A DNA stretch of 64,000 nt from Plastoroseomonas arctica (lineage in GTDB: Bacteria; Pseudomonadota; Alphaproteobacteria; Acetobacterales; Acetobacteraceae), in NCBI RefSeq assembly GCF_018128965.1, contig NZ_JAAEDH010000004.1, positions 1-64,000 on the forward strand. Reading direction: 5' to 3'. A program made the position numbers and the translations under genes. Shown piece after piece: positions 42,942 to 52,402 of the stretch. The notes beneath the pieces were generated by a model that saw only the letters and a list, made by a program, of their open reading frames with translations, was not told where the DNA came from and did no database searches. The stretch's first letter is position 1; every line of letters starts with the position of its first letter.

Positions 42942-44192
42942 ATGAGCTGGACCGAACCCCGCGCGCGCGCCGCGCTGGAGCGTATTTTCGCCGCCGCGGT
43001 CGCCGCCGCGGATCCGCTGAAGACGTTGGCGGCGCAACTGCCGGAACGCCCTGCGCGGGGCCGCATCATCGTGCTCGGGGCCGGGAAATCCGCCGCCGTC
43101 ATGGCCCAGGCGGTGGAAGCCGCTTGGCCGGATGCGCCGCTCTCGGGCCTGGTGGTCACGCGGTATGGGCATTCCGTTCCGACCCAGCGCATCGAGGTCG
43201 CCGAGGCCGCGCACCCGGTGCCCGATGCCGCCGGTGCAGAAGCGGCCGCGCGCATCCTGGCCCTTGCGCAAGATGCAGACGCCGATGACCTCGTGCTGTT
43301 CCTCGTCTCCGGCGGCGGGTCGTCGCTGACGACGCTGCCGGCGCCGGGGCTGACGCTGGACGATCTCATCGCCACCAACCGCGCGCTGCTCGATTCCGGC
43401 GCGACGATCCAGGTGATGAACTGCATCCGCCGGCATCTCTCGGCATTCACCGGCGGCCGGCTGGCAGCTGCCGCGGCCCCGGCGAAAGTCGTGACGCTGG
43501 CGATTTCCGACGTGCCCGGCGACGACCCTGCGACCATCGCCTCGGGGCCGACCGTGCCCGATCCGACCACCTTCGCCGAGGCCCGCGATCTCGTCGCGCG
43601 CTATCGGATGCGGCTGCCCGAACGCGTCACCGCGCACCTCGCCGCCGCGCGCGACGAGACGCCGAAACATGGGACGCCCGACTACCGCTTCATCGCCACG
43701 CCGCAGATGGCGCTGCTCGCCGCCGCGGAAGAGGCGCGCGAGCAGGGCTTGGTGCCGCTCATCCTGGGCGATGCGCTGGAAGGCGAGGCGGCGGGGCTCG
43801 GCCTCGCACTCGCCGGCATCGCGCGCAGCGTGCGCGCGCATGGCCATCCGGTGCCAGCACCTTGCGTGCTGCTCTCGGGCGGCGAGACCACGGTGACGAT
43901 CGGCCCGGAAGGTGCCGGGCGCGGCGGGCGGAACACCGAATGCCTGCTCGCCTTCGCCGTGGCTTTGGCCGGTACGCCGGGCATCCATGCGCTGATGGCC
44001 GACACCGACGGTATCGACGGCACCGAGGATGCCGCTGGCGCGGTCGTGACACCTGCCGGCCTCGCCGATGACGCGCGCGCTTACCTCGCGCGCCATGACA
44101 GCTTTGGCTATTTCGCGACGCATGGCGGACTGATCCGCACCGGGCCGACGCTGACCAACGTGAACGACCTGCGCGCCATTCTTGTGGTGTGA
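42942..44192 (+). CDS. Glycerate 2-kinase / TtuD-type (MOFRL family)
   Basis: This 416-residue protein of the DUF4147-MOFRL family phosphorylates glycerate to 2-phosphoglycerate; older annotations call it hydroxypyruvate reductase TtuD. Visible are IIVLGAGKSAAVMA near residue 42, LFLVSGGGSSLTTLP near 121, and the MOFRL region GPEGAGRGGRNTECLLAFA near 323 with DGTEDAAGAVV near 361. GGGAGA precedes the ATG at 42942. It could serve a glyoxylate, serine or tartrate route. It ends at a hairpin shared with the convergent glycosyltransferase operon. Confidence 0.86.
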   Translation: MSWTEPRARAALERIFAAAVAAADPLKTLAAQLPERPARGRIIVLGAGKSAAVMAQAVEAAWPDAPLSGLVVTRYGHSVPTQRIEVAEAAHPVPDAAGAEAAARILALAQDADADDLVLFLVSGGGSSLTTLPAPGLTLDDLIATNRALLDSGATIQVMNCIRRHLSAFTGGRLAAAAAPAKVVTLAISDVPGDDPATIASGPTVPDPTTFAEARDLVARYRMRLPERVTAHLAAARDETPKHGTPDYRFIATPQMALLAAAEEAREQGLVPLILGDALEGEAAGLGLALAGIARSVRAHGHPVPAPCVLLSGGETTVTIGPEGAGRGGRNTECLLAFAVALAGTPGIHALMADTDGIDGTEDAAGAVVTPAGLADDARAYLARHDSFGYFATHGGLIRTGPTLTNVNDLRAILVV

Positions 44193-44195
44193 ACC

Positions 44196-44222
44196 GGGTA
44201 AGGCAGTAAGGCGGCCTTACCC
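44196..44222. terminator. Bidirectional hairpin between glycerate kinase and glycosyltransferase operon
   Basis: GGGTAAGGC (44196-44204) pairs with GCCTTACCC (44214-44222) around nine bases. It fills the 41-bp gap between two convergent stop codons. A partial internal copy (GTAAGGC) lies in the loop. Confidence 0.6.
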
Positions 44223-44233
44223 GCCAACCGTGT

Positions 44234-46630
44234 TCAGGGCAGGATCTCCGCCGGCGCCGGAAACAGCCGGACCGGTGCCGGGAACGGCATGAAGAGGGGC
44301 TGGCCCCCGGAGGCGAGCAGCGCCTCCCGGTGCCAGCGGATCCAGCTTTCCCAATAGCGCGACCGCACCGGCGAGAAGCGGTCCTCGTCGAATCCCGTGG
44401 TGCGGTTCTGCGTCAGCGAATCGGAGCGCAGCAGCCCGATCGCGAGCGGCTTGCGAATCGCGATCACTGCGCCGCGCCCGAAGCGGCGCCGCATCCGCCA
44501 CAGGAACTCGGAATCCGCACCCGTGCGCACCGTGTCGAAGAAGCCCATCCGCTCCACCACCTCGCGCGCGATGAAGGTGGAGGCGGGATTCTCATGCAGG
44601 TAGCCGCCGGCCCAGAGCACGCCCAGCCGTCCGGCCCGGTCCATCCGGTACCAGGACGAGGTGGTGCACAGCGCCTCGGGGTGCTTCGTCATCCGCGTCA
44701 GGTGCTCGGCGACGTAGTCCGGATGCATCCAGTCATCGGAGTCGTGGAAGCCATGGAACTCGCCAGGGTACTCCGCCAGCACGCGGTTCTTCGCGCCATA
44801 GGTTCCCATATTCGTCGCGTTGCGCAGCACCGCGACGCGCACATCCGCCTCGGCCAGGCGCTCGATGATCGCCGGCGTCGCGTCGGTGCTGGCATCGTCG
44901 ACGATGACCAGACGCAGGTTCGTGTGGCTCTGCGCCAGCACGGAGCGCGCTGCTGTCTCAAGCGTCGCAGCCGCGTTGTAGGCGGTCATCGCGATGACGA
45001 CGAGCGGCCCCGGCACCGGCAGCGATGGCCGCCGCGCCGTCGCACCCAGCGCCGCGAAGGCATCCGCGTCCGGCCCTTCCAATGCACCGAACTCCGGCGG
45101 CGCCATCCCATGCCCGCGGAAGAACCGCGCCACGCTCGCCGCCCAGCCGGGCCGGTCGCCGCGCGCGATCTGGATCTGCGCGAGCGCGAGCCACAGGTCC
45201 TGGTCGGGGCGTTCGCCCTGCAGCGCCGGCAGGCAGCGCAGCAGCGCTTCCTCGGCCTGCCCGGCCGCGACCAGCTCCGCGAGTATCGCCGTAACCAGAC
45301 CGATCGGCGGGGCGGGATGCAGCACCTCGGCGACGCGCAGCCAAGTCCGGCGCAGCGCCGGGTCCCGCGCGCGCAGGCTGTTGGCGAGCTGGAAATACAC
45401 CTCCGCATCGGTCGGCCGCGCGACGCGGAGCGCCTCGAGGATCGCGACTGCCTCGGTGGCGGCGCCGCTGCGCAGGCAGGCCTGGGCCTGGGCAAGCCGG
45501 GCGTGACGCAGGTCATCGGGCGCGAGGTAGCGCTCGGCCACGGGATCCAGCACGGCAAAACTCGCCGCCGCGGTCGCGGTGCCGTTCATGTCGAGATGGC
45601 TGCGGGCGTGGAGGTAGAGCAGGTAGGCCTCGAAGGCGTTGTTCGGCCCGCGCCCGTCGCGCGCCATGGCCGAGCCCGCATGGACGCGCCAGATCGCGGT
45701 GCTGTCATGCATCGCGTGCAGGCCCTTCAGCGCCGCGATGCCCGCCGCGATCGCCGCCTCGTCGGGCGCCGATCCACCGGGATCGGCGAGGCGGAGCAGG
45801 GTGCGCAACGCGCCCGCGGCGGCAGGGCCAGCCGCAAGGTCGAGATAGGCGAGCGTTTCCTGCCCCGCGACCAGCGCCGCGCAGGCGGCATCCCCCGCCT
45901 CGCGCTCCATGCGCCCGGAGTCGAACCCGATGGCGAAGGCACCATCGGCGAGTGGTGCCTCAAGCACGCCCGCGGCGGCGTGCCGGGCGCCAAGCCAGAG
46001 CGTGGCGCCACGGCCCGCCTGGGTGACCTCGCCGGCCAGAATGGCGCCGGGTTCCAGGCGCAGCTGGTTGCGCGCCGAGCTGAAGCCGGTGATGCGCAGG
46101 CCGAACTGCCAAAGGTGAAGCTCGGCGGCGTCCGCGGGCAGCTGCAGCGCGAGCACCACGCCGCCGGGCGCGAGGCGCTCGGGCGCGCGCAGTAGGAAGG
46201 GCAGCCGCAGCGTGCGCGCCTCGGCGAAGACCGGCGCATGGCTGATCACCTGGTGGTCGCCCAGGCCATGCAGCCCCTCGCGCCGCAGCAGCGCCAGCCA
46301 TTCGGCGCGCACCGGCGGCCCGCCCGAGCCCATCCGCAGCTCGACCTCGCCCTGAATGACGCCGTAGCGCCCGAGCAGCGTGTCGAGCGCGGTGACCGGC
46401 ATCAGGATCCGCACGAAGCTGAACAGCGTCGGCCAGCCGAGGATCGCAGCGCCATCGGGGCTGTCGGGCAGCCGCACCGAAGCCAGGCGCGCTTCGGCAT
46501 CGCTGCGGAATTCCACCGTGACGCCGGCGGCGAAGGGAATGCGATGGCCCACCGCGCGCACCTGCGCCGGATTGGGCGAGAAGCGCAGGCCGGTCCAGAG
46601 CGGCGGCAGGGGAAGCGTCACGGCGCCCAT
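44234..46630 (-). CDS. Large modular family 2 glycosyltransferase with N-terminal accessory domains
   Basis: This 798-residue protein has a C-terminal GT-A glycosyltransferase (about 542-770): IAMTAYNAAATLETAARSV, IVDDASTDATP, and the metal site HDSDDW near 629-633. The middle (about 330-480) looks like TPR-type helices (YLLYLHARSHL, LAQAQACLRSGAATEAVAIL). The first 280 residues are probably beta-rich and match nothing I recognise. No membrane helix or signal is seen, so it is cytoplasmic. It overlaps the upstream glycosyltransferase by 13 bases and ends the three-gene operon. Likely role: building a surface glycan or glycosylating a protein; the sugar is unknown. Confidence 0.78.
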   Translation of the reverse strand: MGAVTLPLPPLWTGLRFSPNPAQVRAVGHRIPFAAGVTVEFRSDAEARLASVRLPDSPDGAAILGWPTLFSFVRILMPVTALDTLLGRYGVIQGEVELRMGSGGPPVRAEWLALLRREGLHGLGDHQVISHAPVFAEARTLRLPFLLRAPERLAPGGVVLALQLPADAAELHLWQFGLRITGFSSARNQLRLEPGAILAGEVTQAGRGATLWLGARHAAAGVLEAPLADGAFAIGFDSGRMEREAGDAACAALVAGQETLAYLDLAAGPAAAGALRTLLRLADPGGSAPDEAAIAAGIAALKGLHAMHDSTAIWRVHAGSAMARDGRGPNNAFEAYLLYLHARSHLDMNGTATAAASFAVLDPVAERYLAPDDLRHARLAQAQACLRSGAATEAVAILEALRVARPTDAEVYFQLANSLRARDPALRRTWLRVAEVLHPAPPIGLVTAILAELVAAGQAEEALLRCLPALQGERPDQDLWLALAQIQIARGDRPGWAASVARFFRGHGMAPPEFGALEGPDADAFAALGATARRPSLPVPGPLVVIAMTAYNAAATLETAARSVLAQSHTNLRLVIVDDASTDATPAIIERLAEADVRVAVLRNATNMGTYGAKNRVLAEYPGEFHGFHDSDDWMHPDYVAEHLTRMTKHPEALCTTSSWYRMDRAGRLGVLWAGGYLHENPASTFIAREVVERMGFFDTVRTGADSEFLWRMRRRFGRGAVIAIRKPLAIGLLRSDSLTQNRTTGFDEDRFSPVRSRYWESWIRWHREALLASGGQPLFMPFPAPVRLFPAPAEILP

Positions 46631-49065
46631 GCGCCGCTAGCCGGCGCGGGGATCGGCTCGATGCGCGCCTGGGCAAGCAGCACCGTGATGGTGCGCGCAT
46701 CCCCCGGCGTGCGCGGCAGGTCGATCTCGGCGCGCAGCGTCAGCACCGGCGGCCGGTCCGGCGGCGGTGGCGGCAGGCGGGCGTGCAGCCGCCACAGGCT
46801 TTCGGCTTGCTGCTCGGGCGTGCCGGGCTGCTGCTCGAAGACATAGTCGATCGGCTGCCGCGCCATCTGCAGCGACACCCGGCGCTCGGCGAACAGCGCG
46901 GGTCGCTTGAAGCCCTCGATCACCAGCTGCGCCTCGCCCGCCCAGCGCGGCAGCGCCAGGTGACCCACCGGCGACATCCAGCGCACCCAGCGGCCATTGG
47001 CGAATTCGGGGTGGTAGAAGCCGTCCCAGCCTTCGGCCATCAGCGCGGTCAGCACGAGGGGCAGAGGGACGTCGGCGTCCGGCGCCTCGGTGATCGGCAG
47101 GGCGAGGATGCGCATCTGGTCGCGCCGGGCGAAGCCCTGCACGGCGGGCGGCAGGATGTCGATATGGGTGCCGGCGGGGCTTGCCGCGGGGCGGGCGAAT
47201 TCCACGACCAGCGCGGCGCCCTCGGGCCGGGCTTGGCAGGGCAGCGATTCCCCGCCCGAGGCGGCGGACCACCCCTCGGCGGGCAGCATCCCATCCTCCG
47301 AGCGCAGCGTGACGCGCAGCCGCGTGCCGGGCGCGTGGTCATGCGCGGTGGTGAGCAGAACCGTGCCGAAGAACATCGCGGCCGGAGGTGGCCCCGCGGC
47401 GCGCGCGGGCGATGGAGGGGCGGGCGGCGCGGGCACGCGATCGGCCACGACCGCCACGGCCTCGGCGGCGAGCAGCGCCGCCTCCGGGTCGAAGCGCGCG
47501 CGGCACGCCTGGGCGTCGGCGATGATGCCGTCGAGCAGCACGGTTGGGATCGCCAGCGCGGTGTGTTCGGCGATGAAGCCATCCGCGCTCGGCATGTCGA
47601 GCTCGGTGGCGCGAAAATCATCCAAGGCAGCCTGCATCGGCCAGGCGAGCGTGCCTTCGGTGAGCGCGGGGCCGAGCCGGGTCATCGGGCCGGCGGCCCA
47701 TGCACGCACCAGGCGCGCGACCGGGATGAGCGGATCGCCCGAGACCGACACCGTCGCGCGCCGCACCCGCGAGAGCGGCAGCAGCGACTTGTACAGCGCC
47801 TCATACGCCATGCCGATTGGAACCAGGCCATGGCTCGGCGCCACTGCGGCGCGCGCGGCGTCACGCATGCCGGCGAGCACGCCCGGCGCCGCCATGATGC
47901 GCCCGAGCAGCGCGGTGATCGCCGCGGCGTCGGGTGCCTCGCCCATCAGCAGGCCGGAGACGCCGTCGCGCACCAGCTCGGCGAGGCCGCCGCGCGCGAA
48001 GCCTGCAACCGGCGTACCGCAGGCCAGCGCCTCGACCATGATGTTTGGATAGTTATCCTCGCGCGAGGGCAGGATCAGCAGGTCGCCCAGCCCCAGGATC
48101 GCTGCGAGCGCCGCATCATCCTCAATCGGGCCGAGGGCGAGGCTCTCGATGCCGGGCAGGTCAATCTCGCGCGGATTGTGCCCGAAGCTCAGCAGCCACA
48201 GTCGCGGCGCGGCGCCGGGTGCCGTGTTCGCCGGATGGCCGCGCAGCCCATCCAGCAGCAGGTCGAACCCCTTGCGGATCTCCGCCTGGCTGATCGCGCC
48301 GGCGATGACCACCACGTCACCGGCGCCGATGCCCATGCGGGCCCGCAGGCCATGGCGCTGCTCGTCGCCGAGCGGGCGGAACAGCCCGAGGTCGATGGGG
48401 TTGCGGATGACACTGCTCGGCGCGCCGCGGAAGACACTGCTGGCGCGCAGCGCCGCGTCCATCCAGGCGCTGGGGGAGACGAGGTGCAGTAGGCCTTCGG
48501 CGAAGCAGGCGGATTTTTCCGCCTGCAGCAGCGCTGCCAGCCCCCAGGGATCGCGGCGGAGCTGCGGGCACTGGGTGCACAGCGTCTCGAAGCCGCGGCA
48601 ACCATCGCTGTAGTGGCAGCCGCCAGTGAAGCCCCATTGGTCGTGCTGGGTCCAGACCACCGGCTTGCCGAGTGCCAGCAGCTCGCGCAGCGCGTTGGGC
48701 GTCGCGATGCCGGGCAGGAAATGTGCGTGAATAATGTCGGCGCCGCGCAGCAGCGGCAGCTCGGCGAGCGACGGCGCATCCAGACCGGCGGAGAACAAGG
48801 TGTTGCTGCGCCGCTTGTCGCGCAGCCGGTCGAGGTACTTCTGATCCAGAAATTCGCCCAGGAAACGGCGCGCCGATTTCTGCGCCTCGCTCGCCGGACG
48901 CGGCGTGACGGCGATGGCGTCGGGCCCTGGCTCCGCATCGGCGGTGACGAGGGTGCTGTCGTGGCCGAGCGCGCGCAGGCTGTCGGCGATCCGCCGCGCT
49001 GCGCGTCCGGCGCCCCCGGCTTCGGTCGCGGTCAGGTGCAGGACGGAGAGCGGCGCGTGGTTCAT
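46618..49065 (-). CDS. Family 4-type glycosyltransferase with long unassigned C-terminal region
   Basis: Residues 1-400 of this 815-residue protein form a GT-B glycosyltransferase close to colanic-acid-type WcaC enzymes: VLHLTATEAGGAGRAARRIA, then WTQHDQWGFTGGCHYSDGC and CTQCPQL near residue 140-175, and the donor-site EDNYPNIMVEALACGTPVAG near 335. The last 400 residues have no family I know; they include a beta-rich part (GTRLRVTLRSEDGMLP) and FYHPEFANGRWVRWMSP. Start 49065 (MNHAPLSV) overlaps the upstream stop as ATGA. It probably acts in the same glycan pathway as its two neighbours. Confidence 0.78.
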   Translation of the reverse strand: MNHAPLSVLHLTATEAGGAGRAARRIADSLRALGHDSTLVTADAEPGPDAIAVTPRPASEAQKSARRFLGEFLDQKYLDRLRDKRRSNTLFSAGLDAPSLAELPLLRGADIIHAHFLPGIATPNALRELLALGKPVVWTQHDQWGFTGGCHYSDGCRGFETLCTQCPQLRRDPWGLAALLQAEKSACFAEGLLHLVSPSAWMDAALRASSVFRGAPSSVIRNPIDLGLFRPLGDEQRHGLRARMGIGAGDVVVIAGAISQAEIRKGFDLLLDGLRGHPANTAPGAAPRLWLLSFGHNPREIDLPGIESLALGPIEDDAALAAILGLGDLLILPSREDNYPNIMVEALACGTPVAGFARGGLAELVRDGVSGLLMGEAPDAAAITALLGRIMAAPGVLAGMRDAARAAVAPSHGLVPIGMAYEALYKSLLPLSRVRRATVSVSGDPLIPVARLVRAWAAGPMTRLGPALTEGTLAWPMQAALDDFRATELDMPSADGFIAEHTALAIPTVLLDGIIADAQACRARFDPEAALLAAEAVAVVADRVPAPPAPPSPARAAGPPPAAMFFGTVLLTTAHDHAPGTRLRVTLRSEDGMLPAEGWSAASGGESLPCQARPEGAALVVEFARPAASPAGTHIDILPPAVQGFARRDQMRILALPITEAPDADVPLPLVLTALMAEGWDGFYHPEFANGRWVRWMSPVGHLALPRWAGEAQLVIEGFKRPALFAERRVSLQMARQPIDYVFEQQPGTPEQQAESLWRLHARLPPPPPDRPPVLTLRAEIDLPRTPGDARTITVLLAQARIEPIPAPASGAWAP

Positions 49066-50189
49066 CCGGTCATTCCGTGCGCGGCGAGGATCTCCTCGAT
49101 GCGCAGGCCGCGCTGGAACACACTGTGGTCGGTCAGCGTGCGGCGCTGCCCGCGCGCGGCGATGGCGGCGCGCTCGGCGGGGTGATCGGCAAGCCAGCGC
49201 GCCTTTTCGACGCAATCCTCGGCGCTGTCATAGGCGACGCATTCGCGGTCGATGGCGAAGATGTCGCCCAGGTTGGACTTGCGGTCGGTGAGCAGCACGG
49301 CGCCGCAGCCGGTCACCTCGTAGAGGCGCTGGTTGGTCGCCCAATCCCCGGTGCCGTCGAGGTGCGAGTTCAGCACCGTGGCGGTGCGCGCCACCTCGCG
49401 GTACATCGTGCCGCCCCAGAGTGCCGCGTGGCGCCTCATCCGCGTGGCGCCGAACTCGCGCGGCAGGGCGGCATCAGTGAAGACGTCGATCGGAATCTGG
49501 GCAGCGATCGCGAGCAACTTCGCCTGGCGCTCGCGATGGGCTGGGTAAACGCTGCCGAAGAAGCCGAAGGGGCGTGACGGCGCCTCGGGGGGGTCGGGCA
49601 GGTGCTGCAGGATGCGCGGGTTGAAGCCGTGCGGCAGGAGTTCCGCCGCCAGCCCCTGCGCGCGGAAATGGGCCACGTTGCCCGCGGAGGCCGAGAGCGC
49701 CAGATCCAGGCGCCGCAGCGGCGTGGTGGGCGGCGTCGCGGCGTTCTGGCCGATGGCGTGGCGGTAGTGTCCCTCGACCGCGGCGAGGAAACCGTCATGG
49801 AAGCTGTAGAGGTCGGCGAGCCAGAGGATATCGGGCCGGAATGCGCGGACCTGGGCGGCGCAGACCGAGATGAACCAGTCCGGCTGGTCGGGAAGGCCGC
49901 CGAGCAGGTCGCCCAGCGATGCGGACACGCCGCCGGGGGCGAGGTCCGCCCGGCCATTCTCCAGGCACCAGCTGTGCTGCAGCGGGGCGTGGTTGGCCCA
50001 GACTTCGCCCACCTCATGGCCGAGCCGGCGCAGCGGGTCAGCCCAGACCGACACATTATGGTAGCAGGTCGCAAGCGCCCGCTTGAGTTGCGCCGCGTAG
50101 CTGAGCCCGGCGAGCTCCGGCTCGTGCTGGTAGAGCAAGCGGATGAAGGCCGGGTAGACAGTGTCGATCAGCAGGATACGCGCCGCCAT
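49062..50189 (-). CDS. CgeB-like glycosyltransferase
   Basis: This 375-residue protein resembles the CgeB/YkvP group of GT-B enzymes (glycosyltransferase family 1-like C-terminal domain). It begins ILLIDTVYPAFIRLLYQHEP and has the C-terminal donor-site pattern NQRLYEVTGCGAVLLTDRK near residue 286, followed by CVAYDSAEDCVEKARWLADH. It is the first gene of the operon with the two longer enzymes. The upstream 169-bp gap should hold the promoter, but no clear -35/-10 pair was picked out. Substrate unknown. Confidence 0.78.
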   Translation of the reverse strand: MAARILLIDTVYPAFIRLLYQHEPELAGLSYAAQLKRALATCYHNVSVWADPLRRLGHEVGEVWANHAPLQHSWCLENGRADLAPGGVSASLGDLLGGLPDQPDWFISVCAAQVRAFRPDILWLADLYSFHDGFLAAVEGHYRHAIGQNAATPPTTPLRRLDLALSASAGNVAHFRAQGLAAELLPHGFNPRILQHLPDPPEAPSRPFGFFGSVYPAHRERQAKLLAIAAQIPIDVFTDAALPREFGATRMRRHAALWGGTMYREVARTATVLNSHLDGTGDWATNQRLYEVTGCGAVLLTDRKSNLGDIFAIDRECVAYDSAEDCVEKARWLADHPAERAAIAARGQRRTLTDHSVFQRGLRIEEILAAHGMTG

Positions 50190-50358
50190 GGGCTAGCGCC
50201 CGAAGCGCGGGCACGGCAGGGGTCGCCGTTGCCATGCTGGGGGAAGAGGAAACAGGGCCAGGGCGCCATCCATGCGTGAAACGCCGCCAGTGCGGTTGCG
50301 CAAAACGATACGCCAGACCGGTCCCCGGTGACAAACACCCAAGGCTCCGCGCCCGCCA

Positions 50359-51090
50359 TCAGGGCGCCGGCAAGGAACGGCGACCGGGGTCAAGGATCTT
50401 GTCCTTGTAGTTACAATGCGCGATGGCGACGCAGCGCCAGCATTCCGGCGCGCGCGCCTTGCACATGTAGCGCCCGTGCAGGATCAGCCAGTGATGCGCA
50501 TGGCGCAGCAGCGCCGGCGGGCAGCGTCGCACCAGGCCATCTTCCACCGCGCGCACGGTCTTGCCCGGTGCGAGGCCGGTGCGGTTGCCCAGGCGAAAGA
50601 TGTGGGTATCGACCGCCATCGCTTCCTGCCCGAAGGCCACGTTGAGCACGACATTGGCGGTCTTGCGACCGACGCCGGGCAGCGCCTCCAGCGCCGTGCG
50701 GTCATTCGGCACCTGGCCGTCATGGCGCTCGATCAGCAGCCGCGCGAGGGCGGCGACGTTCTTCGCCTTGCCCTGCCACAGACCGATGCGACGGATGTGC
50801 ACCGCGATCCCTGCCTCGCCCATTGCGGCCATCGCCGCGGGGTCCGGAGCCGCGGCGAACAACGTCTCGGTCGCCTTGTTGACCGAGGCGTCGGTCGCCT
50901 GGGCCGAGAGCACGACGGCGACCAGCAGGGTGAAGGGATCGGAAAAGCGCAGCTCCGTCTCGGGTGCGGGGTTCGCGTCCGCGAGTGCCTGGATGAAGGC
51001 GGCCGCCTGCTTCCGGCTCATCAGTCGCGCGCGGCGCGGCGCCGCGGCGCTGCCATGGCGCGGGCGCGGCGGAGGGGGCTGGGCTGGCAT
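50359..51090 (-). CDS. nth: Endonuclease III (base-excision repair)
   Basis: Nth is a bifunctional DNA glycosylase/AP lyase that removes oxidised pyrimidines. The helix-hairpin-helix LPGVGRKTANVV carries Lys143, and the catalytic aspartate is Asp161 in AVDTHIF. The 4Fe-4S ligands follow the exact C-x6-C-x2-C-x5-C spacing (Cys210, 217, 220, 226). Numbers are for a 243-residue start at 51090; the in-frame ATG at 51021 (MSRKQAAAF) aligns with the E. coli start and may be the true one, as neither has a clear ribosome site. Confidence 0.92.
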   Translation of the reverse strand: MPAQPPPPRPRHGSAAAPRRARLMSRKQAAAFIQALADANPAPETELRFSDPFTLLVAVVLSAQATDASVNKATETLFAAAPDPAAMAAMGEAGIAVHIRRIGLWQGKAKNVAALARLLIERHDGQVPNDRTALEALPGVGRKTANVVLNVAFGQEAMAVDTHIFRLGNRTGLAPGKTVRAVEDGLVRRCPPALLRHAHHWLILHGRYMCKARAPECWRCVAIAHCNYKDKILDPGRRSLPAP

Positions 51091-51119
51091 AACGCCCGGG
51101 CTAGCCTAGATTGCGCTGC

Positions 51120-51611
51120 ATGTCAGCGGTTCCCGACCCGATCCTGTTTGAAGCGGTGAGTACGCCGCGCTCCAGCTTCTCTCCGGCTGGCTATCGCGTG
51201 CTCGTCGGGCTGCTCTGCGCCGCGGCGGCCCTGCCCGCAATTCTGTTCACGCTGATGGGCGCCTGGCCGGTGCTGGGCTTCCTCGGCGCCGAGGTGCCGC
51301 TCGTGCTGTTTCTCGTCTCGCGCCAGGCACGAGGTGCCGAGCGGGTGCGCGAGGCGCTGGTGCTGACGCCGGCGGGCCTCACAGTGACACGGACGGATCA
51401 TCGCGGCCGCAGCCACGCCATGCGGCTCGACCCCTATTGGGCGCGGCTGGAACAGGATGCGGCGGGGCGCCTGGTGCTGGTGCAGCGCGGCCGCCGGATC
51501 AGCATCGGCCAGCATCTCGGCGAGGGCGACCGCACGCGCTACGCCACCGCCATCGAAGACGCGCTGCGACGCTACCGTCGCCCAATCTTCGACAACCCGC
51601 AGCTGCGCTGA
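51120..51611 (+). CDS. DUF2244 membrane protein
   Basis: This 163-residue protein with two adjacent hydrophobic helices (about 22-42 and 46-66) and a short soluble C-terminal domain fits the DUF2244 family found across alphaproteobacteria. A family-like run is RVREALVLTPAGLTVTRTD near residue 77. Function is unknown. The start MSAVPDP at 51120 was taken; an in-frame ATG at 51111 is possible. It is divergent from nth and converges on the response-regulator gene with a four-base gap. Confidence 0.78.
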   Translation: MSAVPDPILFEAVSTPRSSFSPAGYRVLVGLLCAAAALPAILFTLMGAWPVLGFLGAEVPLVLFLVSRQARGAERVREALVLTPAGLTVTRTDHRGRSHAMRLDPYWARLEQDAAGRLVLVQRGRRISIGQHLGEGDRTRYATAIEDALRRYRRPIFDNPQLR

Positions 51612-51615
51612 TCGT

Positions 51616-52323
51616 TCAGTTGACCGGCGTTGGGTCCAGCCGGTAGCCGCCGCCCTCAGTCAGCAGCAGCCTCGCCATGCTCGGGTCAGGCTCCACCTTC
51701 TGCCGCAGGCGGTAGATATGCGTCTCAAGCGTATGCGTCGTGACGGCGGCGTTGTAGCCCCACACCTCGTTCAGCAGCACCTGACGTGGCACCGGCCGGC
51801 CGCCCGCGCGATAGAGGAACTTCAGGATCGCGGCTTCTTTCTCGGTGAGCCGGATCTTGCGGTTCCGCGTCAATTCCAAGAGAAGCTTGGCGGAGGGCCG
51901 GAAGCTGTACGGACCGATGGTGAACACCGCATCCTCGGAATTGTCGAAGACGCGCAACTGCGCGCGCAGTCGGGCGAGCAGCTCGTTCAGGCGGAACGGC
52001 TTGGCGATGTAGTCGTTCGCACCAGCATCGAGGCCACGGACAATATCGGCCTCCGCATCGGCGCCGGTCAGCATGATGACCGGCATGCGCAGGCCGAGCC
52101 GGCGCAGCTTGATGCACAATTCGCGGCCGTCGCCGTCAGGCAGGCCGATATCGAGGAGAATGGCGTCGCAGCGCTGGTTCGGCGCGAAGAGCAGCGTCTC
52201 CGCCTCGGACGCGGTCCCTGCCTCGGAGATATGGAACTCCTGGTCGAGAGAAAGCTGTTCGGCAAGCGTGGCGCGGAGATCCGCGTCGTCATCCACAATC
52301 AAAACCGGCCTCGGACCCGACAT
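51616..52323 (-). CDS. OmpR/PhoB-family response regulator (orphan)
   Basis: This 235-residue two-domain regulator has a receiver with DDDAD (11-15), phospho-acceptor Asp58 in LLDIGLPDGDG, Thr86 and Lys108 in YIAKPF. A winged-helix DNA-binding domain follows from about residue 130, with TTHTLETHIYRLRQKVE near 200. No histidine kinase gene is adjacent. The ATG at 52323 follows GGGGG by five to six bases; longer starts at 52356 and 52401 exist but lack family similarity. A nine-base-loop inverted repeat lies 60-80 bases upstream. Confidence 0.88.
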   Translation of the reverse strand: MSGPRPVLIVDDDADLRATLAEQLSLDQEFHISEAGTASEAETLLFAPNQRCDAILLDIGLPDGDGRELCIKLRRLGLRMPVIMLTGADAEADIVRGLDAGANDYIAKPFRLNELLARLRAQLRVFDNSEDAVFTIGPYSFRPSAKLLLELTRNRKIRLTEKEAAILKFLYRAGGRPVPRQVLLNEVWGYNAAVTTHTLETHIYRLRQKVEPDPSMARLLLTEGGGYRLDPTPVN

Positions 52324-52381
52324 CGATAACCCCCGATCAAGGAACGCCCCGATCATGCACAGCGTGCGGATGCGGGACACC

Positions 52382-52402
52382 GGTGCATCACTTTGCTGCA
52401 CC
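52382..52402. promoter_or_regulatory. Inverted repeat GGTGCA-N9-TGCACC upstream of the response regulator
   Basis: GGTGCA (52382-52387) and TGCACC (52397-52402) form a perfect six-base inverted repeat in the 309-bp divergent gap between the response-regulator gene and ribA (52324-52632), which otherwise shows no gene. It could be an autoregulatory site. No FMN riboswitch-like sequence was recognised in this gap. Confidence 0.35.
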
